Source: Chlorops oryzae
Taxonomy: Eukaryota > Arthropoda > Insecta > Diptera > Chloropidae
DNA: 64,000 bases
Direction of reading: 5' to 3'
Assembly: GCA_020466095.1 (NCBI GenBank)
Contig: CM035806.1
Location: 36,474,602-36,538,601, forward strand
Shown here: positions 23,801 through 36,200 of the stretch, in pieces
How positions within the stretch are numbered: position 1 is the stretch's first letter
How the letters are laid out: each line of letters starts with the position of its first letter
Translations under genes and position numbers: made by a program
The notes under the pieces: generated by a model
Told to the model about the DNA's origin: nothing
Database searches by the model: none
Seen by the model: the letters and a program-made list of their open reading frames with translations, nothing else

Positions 23801-26800
23801 AAGAAAATTGTTGAATGAACGAATAATGAAATGCCTTTCCATTTAACGATAAGATATTAAATTATCTTTTTGCTTTTTTATTTATTTTTGATCAATTTTG
23901 TGTTAAATGCATTCTTTCATTCCAGGCTCGGCAACGTGCTTCCGTGAAATGGTTGCTGTCGAAGGCGTTCAATAATCGTGTCCCGGACAATCTAAAAGAA
24001 CCATTCTACAGAGATCATGAGAATCAAGAACGTCTTAAGCCACAGATAATTGTGGAATTGGGCAATGCAACGCTCTATTGTCAGACACTCTCGAATTTAT
24101 ATTCGGATCCAAATTATCAAAGTCTGAATCATTGGTCCATATTGCAAACGTTATCGCGCAAAGGTGTACCAGTTTCTGAATCATCCGATATGCCACTTAC
24201 GGAGACAGTTTTAATACAAACGAATCCATTGCGAATAGTAAGCGAAATTGCTTTTATTTCACGAGTATATTGCTTTCCTTCTTCTTTTTCATTTGTTTTT
24301 TCATTATTTTTTTTTCCATTCATTCCTTATTTGAGCGAAACGGTGTGTTGTTGTTGTCAATTATTGATTTTTATACCGACACACTATGTGTCGAGGGTGT
24401 ATTGCGTTTTTGCGTACGTGTGTAACGTCCAGAACCACAAAATTGTATAGAAATGATTAGCGTCTACAGGACATTCGATTTAGCCATGGCCATCCACCCA
24501 TCCGTCTGTCTGTCTGTCTGTTTTTATACAGTTTTCGTGTCGAAGGAGTTTAGCTATCTTGACGAAACTTGTTATATACGTAGCGCCGACGATACAAGCA
24601 AGAACAAGTTCGGTAATGAGCATGATCGAACAATTTTTAAGGTTATCTCCTGTCTGTCTAGGGTCTGTTATGCAAATCACAAAACCTGCTCTAACAGGGG
24701 TGTCACAGAATCCGATAGCTGTCGGAATCGGAATTAAAACCGATCGAAATTTCATACAGAATTTACAAATTTTTTTGTTTTTGATTTTCAATCGGAACTA
24801 TTATCGGTTCTTAATGGCACAGAACCCTAATTTATCCGGTTGTCTATGAAATATATATGTAAATTCAGTCGACTAAAATTCCAATTCCGACAGCTGTCGG
24901 ATTCTGTGACATCCCTGTAAAATATAAAATTTTCTTGATATTCTAATGAAATTTGATATTAGAAGTAGTTTCAAAGCCATTTATGGGCTTATAAGAGTTG
25001 AAAAGTTATCGTGCAAAATGGCGATCTAATAAAAATTAGTGTTCGACCGAAACAAGATTTTTTGCCGAAACCGAATCTTCGGCTGCTAACTCAGTTTCGG
25101 TCGAAACCGAAACCAAACCATCGGTCGGACACTACTTTTAGTATTATAACCCGGTATTTTTAAATACCCGCCATGTATAATTCAAATCAGCTGGTTTAAT
25201 TACTTCAGTTTCGGCGCTAGCCGAATATTCGGCAAGTTTTTTGGCCGAAACTGGCCGAAACCGAACCTTCGGTCGGACACTAATAAAAATGCCTCTTCCA
25301 TCAACAATTCATGAGGGAATGAAATGAATAATTCGGCATATGAAATTCTGTTATGCTAAAGAAAATCCCCTGCATAATTTGTATTATTATTGGGGGCGTG
25401 GTGATCACGTCTGTCTTACTAAAAAGAAAAAAAAAAATACAGTTTTCAAACGCGAAAATTTCCTCTCCTTTATGTGATCTGTCTGAAAATCAATCGATCA
25501 ATTAGCTTTAGAAAAGGTTTACACTGTTAAAAAGTAAACAAAGAAAGAAAAAAATCTTATGACCCATGGTCCTTTTTGAGGAAACTTATTGTTATCCATC
25601 CCAAGAAGTGCTAAATATGAAACCGCAAGACTAATCTTTTTACTCTCGCTTCCACTTTGTGTTAACTTTTGAATCGTTTCGCTTTCGCATAAGGTAATAT
25701 TCTCTAACAGTTTAAAAGAATTTCGGTTCAAAAGTTCAAAAATTAATCATAACAGACAGAATGTATAAATAATATGCAGAAATGTTTTAGCAAACCCCAA
25801 AGCAATATTCTGCGATAGGCGATTACTTTAAATAGCACATACCCGAGCGTAGAAGCGTAGGCTCCCGTTTATATGTGATAGAAATGTGATCTTCACAGAA
25901 AATTGTTCTAGTTCAGAACTCTAGGAGATTATTTCAAGTGCCTTAAGCTGACATAGCTATAAAAAGCTACAAGTTATTCGCACCCATTTTGATTGTGCTT
26001 TGAAGATTTTGAGTTTTTCTTTTTCGTGAGTTGATATACTAAAAAAAAAAAAAAAAAAAAAAATACTAAAAATAAAAATCTAAACTCTCAAGAACCATAC
26101 TTGAAACTGAATGTTTAAACTGCGTTCAAAGCTCATCGTAAATTTTTTTTTTTTTTTTTTTTTTTGAGCAGACAAGCATTATTGATTGACTTTGAATTGT
26201 TTATTTAGCGCATTATATTTTGGCTTAGAAAATAATTTATTATATTCTGAAAGCTCAAGCTCAACTCAACATAAAAATATCAGAAAAAAATGTATTCATA
26301 ATTATAATCAGTTCGAGTGAATTAAGGTCGTGTTTTATGCACTTTACATGCATTATAACGCAACTTCGAAAGGAAATTACCTATAGAAAAAAACTTCAGT
26401 GCTAGATTCCCCAATAATCAGCCCTATTCTAAATGAATAATCTCCGAAAATTTTTTTCGTAACATCAAACATCAATAAAAGAAAGAATGTGATGAACTTT
26501 GCTTAAAAATGTTCGAAGTTCTCAGCCCCTTTATATTCCCTTCCGAAGTGTACTTAGAATGGGAATAAATTTTTTCAAATCCACAGGGAAAAAATCCCAA
26601 GAAATATTGTGTTTTATAATCGATCTGATTACTCGGAATGAATAGAGTGAGTGTGCTTACAAGAAACTAACAAGACCAACCCATAGGTGTTTTTTTTTTT
26701 TCAATACTATTTTGGAGCGCGTGAATTTCACTAGAACAGTTCCCAAATGAAATTTCACGGTATCGAACGTAAATTTATTGACCAAAATTTTGTTTAAAGC

Positions 26801-28042
26801 AAACTTTGCTGATCTTATTTTGAAATCTAAGTTCCAACGACGAAGTGTGGCCAGGCAGTGATGAATAATCATCCATGTGGTATATTCTTTCCCTTAGACA
26901 AAATTATAGCGCGCTTTAGAAATTTAACTCGAATTTTAGAGAGCAATTAATTTCGTTCTGTAAGTACATACATAAGTGCATATATATATATAGCACACAA
27001 TCTGCTCGATTGGCGAATTGTGCTTTGGTTTGTTGCGATCATTGATATATTCTTTTTATTTTGAGTCTCATAATTATTTTCAAATATCATTTTAATCTTT
27101 ACTATTCAATTACAAAAAATGAATGGATTCTTGGTCTTTTGTAAATCTTCTTTTGTCTTCTTCATCATTTCGCTCAGAATGCCCATATGGCTGTGATAGA
27201 ATCACTAATTACTTTGTATGCGAAAGAAATCGCATCTGGAGACCGTATACTGAATGCAATCCGAAGGTGCGTGCAGAATTCGAAATGCTATGAATTTCTG
27301 ATTTTCTAGAATTTAATTGCATCTTTTATCTTTTTCTTTTCTTTCTTTTCCTTCTTTTTTCCGTTTTGCATTAACAGAATCTCTGGGAGCAATTATCAGT
27401 TGCCAGCAGGTCAGCCGCATGAACAATTGCTGCTTGCGTGGGTTTCGCATACGTGCGCAGCGCTAAAGAAACGTATTGCAATGGAAGTAGAACAGGGCTT
27501 AACGGATGAAAATGTAAGAATTCTCCTCATCTAGCGGATTTTAATTTTTTTTTTTTTTTTTTATTATTTGAATGAATAAATGAGTGCATAATAATGACAT
27601 ATATCCGATTATCATATACAGGGTGCACGTTTACAAGCGCCAGATATACCACCGGTTCGCGATTTTCAAGATCTGTGCGATGGTATCTGTTTGGCCTTGC
27701 TGGTATCTTACTATTGCCCAAAAGTTCTACCATGGTCGAATGTGCGTGTAAATTACCTTCCTGCAGTTGAGGACTCGATACACAATGTATTACTAGTTAG
27801 TAATTTCTCCCAAAAATATTTGCCATATAACGTCTTTCATATGACGCCGGAGGATATTACGTATATGCGCGGGTAAGTCGTGCAGTTAAAAATTCAAATA
27901 AAGATTTTCCTTTTTTTTTCAATCAATTCCTTCAATTTTAGTTCAATGAAACTGAATCTTGCTGTTCTGCTCGGCGATCTTTTTAATCTATTTGAAATAC
28001 ATCCTGCTAAATGTGTAGCCTACCCTGGCATGGAGGGACAAG
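17919..28042 (+). CDS. Patronin: Patronin exons 1-6: N-terminal leader and CH domain
   Basis: Exon 1 encodes only MDAEPQEIRQ. Exon 2 adds the CAMSAP N-terminal region (ASVKWLLSKAFNNRVP, then HWSILQTLSRKGV). Exons 3-6 encode NAHMAVIESLITLYAKE, the helix around VRDFQDLCDGICLALL, YYCPKVLPW, LPAVEDSIHN and HMTPEDITYMRG, ending SMKLNLAVLLGDLFNLFEIHP. This is the calponin-homology fold of CAMSAP/Patronin, without actin-binding residues I could confirm. Exon 5 and exon 6 join as CGC GG|T TCA. Confidence 0.92.
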
Positions 28043-28061
28043 GTGAGTTGTTGAAAGATCT

Positions 28062-28095
<34 letters not shown>

Positions 28096-30563
28096 ATCAT
28101 AGCTGTTAAATAATGATTAATAATGATAGTCATTGCTAATTAGATTACTTTTATTCAAAAGTTGAAATAATTGATTACGTGCGATTCTTTTCTGTTTGGC
28201 CCAGTAATCAAATGGTAACGATTGCAAGTAATCAAATTGTAATTTTCAAAAGTAGTCGAATTATTTATTTGATTACTTTTGATTATTTTTCGTAGTCCCA
28301 AGTAATCATGATTACAATTCGATTGTAATCGTAATCGATTACTAATCAAATCATTTTCACAAGGATTATATAATCATGAAAGTTTTTTTTTTTTTTTTTA
28401 AATGTAATCTAATTGATTGCTAATCGTAATCGCAATTTAACAGCTATGGTCTCTATACATACTACATATATAAATATATTTAATTATGTGATTTTATTTA
28501 TTCTTTTTCAAAGCTTTATTTTGAAAGCTTAATTTTTGAAACGCTTTTTAATATAGTTTTTAACGGATTTAGAATTTAAAAATTTTTCGCGGCTTTCATA
28601 CATGTCACACATACATACATATACTCATAGAGATCCTTCAAAAAAAAATGGGAATTAAAAACAAACTTTTTGAAAACTTTATATAATAGTGCATTTATAA
28701 ATGCTTGCTGTCCGCTGTGTGTTGTTCTTTAATTCACTTGAATATTTTTTGTATGCAATTTGTAAAGTCATTGAAGAAATCGCCGTTTGAGCGAAACCAT
28801 CGAATAACTCAATGCGAAAGATTCTGGGCATCTATGGACCGAAGACCAAAAATAAAGCCTTTATATTTAGTCGTCGTATATTATATATGTACATACGTTA
28901 GGGATTCTGAAGTCAGTTATATGAAGGCGAACATTTTTCAGGAGAACTAAACACACTACAGCCGAATTCAATATAATAGAAGCTTAACCAAGAAACAAAA
29001 ATTTATTTCACCTCTCAGATATGATATTTAAAATATCAGGGGCCATACTCTGTATTGCGATTTCCGAACCTTTCAGTTCATATTTACAAATCAAAAAACT
29101 ATAAAACAAAACCGTTCCAATTGCGACTCGAAATAAGCTAGCTATAGCATCGAATTGCGAATCGCATCGCAATACAGAGTGGGGGCCCCAGAATCAGTAA
29201 TGCCAACTTAGCGCGTTTTACAGGCCTACAGACGTGAAACTACAGCGCGAAAGTTTTATATTTAACTATTTTTGGCGCGAAATTTAACGCTTTTTTACAA
29301 TATTTGAGTTGGGGAGCAGTTTAATCTATAATGCTCTCACTTTACACTACTACTATTTTATTGAATGAAAAGATTAGCTGCACAATATGAAAATTAATGG
29401 TCTGAGTTCTTTTTACATTCCATACACATTCCACCTGCAATTGTTTGGGTTGAGTACGAATCGAAAAGTGTTACTCGCTTCGCCCTGAGCACTAAAGTTC
29501 GCTCTAATAAAATTTATTTGTAAAGAAAAAAGGTTCCCGAAATCTCATTTCTTCACACGCATTCGTTCATTACTTCTTTACTTTTTTAATATTTTTATTT
29601 ATTTATTTTTATTTTATTTTATTATTATTATTATTATTTTTTTTTTTTTTGTCAATACATAAACTCAGTTGAAAGTAAATTTAATGTGATTTTATTATAT
29701 TTTTTCGTTTCTTTTTCTTAACTACAAAACAAAACTGCTTAAATAACAAAAACAAAATTGTGCAAAATTTCAAATTTTTCAAAATCGATAATCGAAAAAA
29801 TTCAAATACATTGTAAAATCTAAAATCACTTCCTATCACCAACACTTTTGTACTGCAACGCTTCCACCAAATCAACAAACAACAACAACGACAACAACTG
29901 CAATATCGACGACATTTTCAACACTTCTGTACAACAACAAACCACTTGGTCAAACGAAAACTAAAAAAAATATTTTAAAAAACCAATATTCAAAAAAAAA
30001 AAAAAAAAAAAATACCGTAGATGTCATCGCAAAGCGTAATGCTGGTGCAAATGAGCACGGAATTTGTCATCGACGGGGGCTTACAATGCAGCCAGTTACA
30101 CCAATTCCTGATCTCAGAAGTGAACTAGATTTTCCTACGGGCTCTCCGACAAATCGACCACCATTCCAAGGTCTTAATATAGAATCCAGCCTCTTTTTAT
30201 ATATGTATATTAATATATATATACACATCTCTGTATGTATGTAAGCTTATTCCTGTTTTTGCAAACGTTCGTTCGATTCCTCTTGTTTTGTTTGTCCTTA
30301 TGCATTTTATTTTATGTTGTTTTGTGAGTTCATAGAAACCATTGAATTGAAATGCATGTTTGAAAAATTTGTCGCTTCATTTCGTTCGTTAATCGTTTTG
30401 TTCTAATCTTTGGCAATTTAATAATTACATACACATATCACAATCGCAGCAATTGCAGTCAATAATACATACCTCAAATAATTTTCTATGTTTTTCCACA
30501 ATTCACGAATTTTTCATTTGACATGAAAAAATTCAAAAAAAAAAAAACACGGTAAATGCATGG

Positions 30564-30595
<32 letters not shown>

Positions 30596-32112
30596 AAAAA
30601 GCTTACTTAATTTTGTTCTATGGTTTTTACGCTTTTTTTTTTAAATATGCCCCAGCGGCCAAAATGCTGCCTACAGAAGCAATGAACCGTAACACATTTC
30701 GTAGGCCGTAGGCGGTAATGCATACGACCTCATATACCGTCCTAGTATACTTTTGTTCGAACGTGGCCGTTTTGTAGACTGAACGTCTACCACAACCACA
30801 TAAAGTAAGCTATTGGTAGGCAGTTCGCCTACAATCTCGTATACTTTGTAGCTATTAAATCTCAGGTCGCTTACAGTCGCGTATACTTTGTAAGCGGTAG
30901 GCACTATTGGCCGCTGGGGCATTTTGTGGGGCTATGATTTCATTGGATAGCAAAAAGAGAATTGTCAGAATTATTATTATAGTCGATAACAAATTTAAAA
31001 AGGCCGTAAAGAAATTCCTTATGAAGAGATTTCGTTACAAGGGTAAAAAAGGCACTAAAAATGAAGTGAAAAGAAGGCTCAGAGAAGATTTGCTATAGCA
31101 AGAAATTCGTTACAGTGAGTTTCAAAAGTATTCCATAAAATTCTGAAAATAAAAAAAAATTCTCGAAAAAATGAAATTCCTAGGGAGGAGAGTAGTATGT
31201 AGCATTTTTCAAATGGGAAAACGTTAGATGTGGCTACTTTCAATGTATTAAGCTCTACATAAAACTTTATCTCAATCGTCTGCATACGAATTTTTAATGC
31301 CGTGCTGCGACCTTTTTAAAAATGACAGAACTCAAGAAGAGTCTTTAAAATGTGCTCTCAACGGGTTAGTAAAAATGTGTGACCAAAGGCTTAAGATAAG
31401 TCATAATAAGGGCTCAATTTGTGTGAACAGAACGAAACTGAATTTTCTTTTTCTATAGATCATTAATTCAAGTTTAAATTTCAATTACCTATTAATGGCC
31501 ATTGCAATCACATTGATGAGAGCAGATCGAACCAGCTGATCCTAGCTAATTCTAGCTTCAAAGTAGGCATTAACAATGTCGGCAAACCTTTGTCGAGATT
31601 CGAGGCTATCATCCACCTTCCATAAAATACTAACAGCCACAGTTGGGAATCGCACTGGAGGCCGTCCCAAGACCGGGACGAACCGCATAAGTCAGTTCTG
31701 GGGCTTGCAGTCCTCGCTGTACCTACCATTTTTTTTACGTTATATGGTCAATTCCTCGTACATTGCCACCAAAAATACACGATCGATCAGTTTGATCCAA
31801 TACCCGATTAACCCACTGGCGAAGGTCTTGCTAGAGGCCGCTAGTGCGCCAAACACGTAGCCCTCCGAAGACGCCCGTCTCCCTCGCGGGATAGTCCGTC
31901 GTGGGGGCAGAAAAAAAACTGCCCTTCAATAATATAGCCAAATAGTTTCGAAATCTTCAACTTCAATCTGGAGTTGATATGGAACGTGCTCTTATCTGAA
32001 AGTCGTTTTCAACAATTTATGGCACATTGATATTGCCATAATGGATTTTAAAGGGAACACTAGTCAAATGTGTATAATACAGTGAATGCTCCCGAAGGTG
32101 GACCAAATGGAT

Positions 32113-32146
<34 letters not shown>

Positions 32147-33213
32147 TGAGGGAGATGAAAAGCAAGAAGATAAAATCTCAATTGAGGACCAACAAAGTTT
32201 ACCATCAATAGATGTGTCAGCATGAAGGCCCCCCTCCCCGGCTGGAGGTTTTACTATATTAATTTAAAAATTATATGCTTCACTCATCATTTGGAATGGA
32301 TCATTAGCAGCAGCAGCAGCAAACAAATGTACAAAATTCCTTTATGTTAAACGCATCAAGACTACTCCATACGTTGCTGAAAGGAAACAGAACGGAGCAG
32401 ACCTTCTGCTCATCTCGAAAAGATTGTGTGGCATACATGAACATAACAAAAAAAAAAACCTATAAATATTACAAAAATTTGTGGTCATATCGAAGAGAGT
32501 GAATAAAAATGCAAAAATTCATTTCGAAGTATAAAATGAAGCACTTTATGAAATAAAATAACGAATGCCATATTTTCGTATATATATACTAGTGATGTAA
32601 CGAATGTCAAATTTTAGCATTCGCGAATGCGAATATTCAGTTTTTGAATCTATATCTCAAATTTGGCACACATCACCAAATCAATTCATTTATTTATATA
32701 GCGCAACAACTTTGGAAAAAAATAATTCATTCATAAGTAAAAGAAATTACACATTTCGATGTTAAATTTCAAAGTGTTAAAAAAAAAAACAGTCACATGA
32801 CAACAACAAAACTAATCCGACGATTTCGTGCAAGCATAACGCCCCTGCGCAATACGCAATGTTATTGTCGTTTTTCGTTTAGCAGCCCTCAGACGGTCGT
32901 TCTTGTATGAAAATTTATGTGAAGGAACTTAAAGGCATTCCAAATGCGTTTAATTCAGGGATCGGCAAAATTGAAAATGCAAGTGTGTGTGAGAGAGCAG
33001 ATTTTAAGTGCAATATCTGTGTAACGGTAGCACATAAAAAATTCTTTAAATGCTAAAATATTGGCTTTTAAATTTAAATTTAAAAAATCGATTAAAGTTT
33101 ACATTTTTGGTCAATTTTCTGCTAATTATATATTCGCAACATTTTGCGAATGCGAATGTGAAAAAACATGCGAATATTCGCGAATGCGAATGCGAATATT
33201 CGTTACATCACTA

Positions 33214-33244
<31 letters not shown>

Positions 33245-36200
33245 AACAATTTTTGTTTTATTTATTACCCGATTTTATTTCTTACATGTATGAATGTACG
33301 TTCTCTTTTTTAATATAAGTTTTTATTCTTTTTTTATTTCATTTTGTTTTAGTTGTTCATACTGAAACTGCAAATAGAAGCAGTACAGCGTCGACTGATT
33401 TGCATCAAATTAATCACATCAGTAATTTCGATAGTAGTCAAAATGGAGGTAAACGCGACTTTATTTCGAATTTCTATTAATGATTTCTGTTGAATTCTTG
33501 CATTATTTGCAAAATACTTATTTTTCAACAGTATTTCACTTAATTATTTTTTTCCAATTTCAATATTGTTAGATAAACCCAACCCAGTATGGCTATTAAA
33601 AAATAACCATTATCCTCATATTTTCTATATTTTTGGTTTGTTTTTTATTTTTTCCATATCACGTCCCGTCGCTGAATCATCTGTTGAACAGCTTTTGTTG
33701 TTCACAAGTCACGTGGTGTCACGACACTATCATCCATGCAAACAGCACAACATCAACAATCGCAGGAACCATTAGTTCCAGCACGATTACGCCAGGCTAA
33801 AGAGAAATCAAACAATGAAACTAAAGCGGACGAAAGAGGTTTGCATTTTATGTTAACTTCTTTAGTGTATAAATTTCTTTCTATTATCGAAAGTTGAAGG
33901 GACCTTTTCTATCGCATAAAATTATTTTAATGTAGAAAAAAAAAAAAAAAAAACAAACCAGGATAACGATATTTATTCAGGGACCACAAATAACAATTAT
34001 TCCCAGCGGCCAATAGTATTCATTACTAAACACATATACAATGTGATTGATTACCCTGCAGTAATTATCACTAGTGACTGATTCAATCTGTCACTAGTTC
34101 CTCCGTCATCGTCACTAGTGACCAACTGTACCCGTGCCAATGTATTCTCCTATGGACATTTTGTATGAGCATATGTTCGGGCGGACACCAGTTGACGATT
34201 GAACTGGTGATGCTGTAGAGGCAGCTCATTAGCTATATTACCTAAATAGAAAGCGCCGCGCACGGGGCTCAGATGGCTCAGTGTGAAAAGTCTGGCCTAG
34301 CGACCTGGAGACCCGTGTTCAAATCTCGCTCGGGCGGGTGCCAATTTTTTTTTTTTTTTTTTTTTAAGTGGATAATATTATAGGTGTCTAACAGGTTTAA
34401 AAAAAATTTTTTTTTGCGAAAAAATTGGAAAAAGGAAGTTATTGAAAATATAATTCATGAGAATTTTCGCACGAACTGTGAAAGCATTCACGAGAATTCA
34501 GAATGGAAACTTTTTTTTCTCTCTTCTCACCCATAAGAATCCATAAGAATAATCCTCCGAATTTTCCACTTTTTCTCGCCTGCCCTGGGATTCGAACACG
34601 AGCCTTCGGATTGATGATCGGACATGCTAGCCATTACGCTACGGAGCCTTCTGATTCTCGTGCAGCAAATTCATTTAATGAATGCTCAAGAAAATTGAAC
34701 TGTGGACCTCCTCGTTGACCATGTCTATAGAATGACAGTGGTGACGCTGGGGTCAATTTGCCCCGCATTTACTGCAGGGTACCTTCGCAAATAATGTATA
34801 CACAAAATAGTTCGTCTCGGACCTACACAAAATAATTCCTATTATACCAGTAATAGTATTGTATTGTATTTATTTATTTATTTATTTTTATTAATTTTCA
34901 CGACTTTAAATTTTTCTTGCGTAGGTATACCTTAATGTGGTAAACGCCCGTTGAGTGTTCGGCAAGGCCATATTTTCTTGTTTACAAGTAAATTCGTTCG
35001 TGCTCGTAGAGGACACGGTGGTTTTAGAACGGCCATGCTTATGTAAATGTAATACAATACTGACTGCGAAGTGTTTAGGGAAGTGTTCGATTTCGTAATG
35101 TGCATTTGTGCCGCTGGTTTGATAAAGCATTCACAACAAAAAATAAAAGTACTATAAATGTGATAGACCTAGGTTTTTGGGGTCATCATGATCATCCGTC
35201 AGAAAGTATTTATATATATTATTTATTAAGCTTGTGGGTTTCTCCCACTGGCAAAATAGAGGCACTGTATCCAACACTGCAATTGCTTTGTTTTAGTGTG
35301 CTCTCAACCGTCGTTAAGAAGGGAGGAGGGAGGGTACATTTAAATAGTTCTCAAGCCTTAGATCGTCGTAGCTAAAGAAGGGCTTATTGAAGAAGATTCA
35401 AAAGTCTCAGACTACTACATATGGCAACATTTAGTTTAGCCTGTCTCAGGCCTGACAGACTTCACCAAAATTCTTTGCCGGATCGCAAATTTGAGGACAC
35501 TTAACTGTGATATGCCACAAATGGGTTTGTTTTCGATAGTGCTTTCCATTGTTTTTTTTTTTTTTTTTTTTTTTTCTGAAGTACTATTGTTTTAAATATC
35601 GAGACTTTACGGTAATAAAGTTATACTATTCTCTGAAGGAAAAATAAAAATTTTATAATTATTTATGTTTTTGACATAGTCCTCTCATAACTTTTACAGT
35701 CTTTGTATTTATTAATCCATTTTGGTTTTATGCAGGAAAATGTCGAAAGATCTGGCAGTAGCTTTTTTAAAATAATTCTCAAGTTTATCATTGAAAAGTG
35801 GAAATAGTCTAGTTTAGTAAGTGAGCGCTCAGTCACATAAAAAGCGGGTGATCGAAAAAAATATAAACTCCTTTTTTTTTTTTTTTTAATTAGACACACT
35901 CTAGATTGCTATCATATTCAAGACATTCTTTCTATCCAGTTTGTTGGAAATATTAGCAGCTTCATTACGCATAAATATTACGAGTATTAAATCCAGATAT
36001 GATATTCTGTATTCTTTACACATCTTATCTTAGTCCTGAATGTAGTTCCCCACCCTTATTACTACTAGTATGTATTATTATTATTATGTATTTGGCTTTT
36101 AGATGCTATCGTAGATAAAGCGGAAACGAAAAAATAACTTCATTCTCTTGGTACACTAGTTTTTTCAAAAATTCAAATCGAATTTATCTTGATTTTTAAT

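Larger units (their letters stand above)
34052..34781. mobile_element. 730-bp element with TACCCTGCAGTAA ends enclosing two opposed tRNA-like modules
   Basis: The left end TACCCTGCAGTAA is exactly the reverse complement of the right end TTACTGCAGGGTA. A plus-strand tRNA-like module with downstream T run lies at 34262-34345 and a minus-strand one at 34573-34648. Target duplication not resolved. Patronin intron 9. Confidence 0.5.

Noticed and set aside
31576..31860. Open frame of 94 codons with GNRTGGRPKTGTNRISQFW
   Set aside because: No known domain, no splice context, and it lies in a repeat-like GC-richer patch of Patronin intron 7.
34262..34648. Two candidate tRNA genes
   Set aside because: A and B boxes are present, but the acceptor and T stems do not close and the anticodon arms are faulty, so they are listed as tRNA-like modules only.
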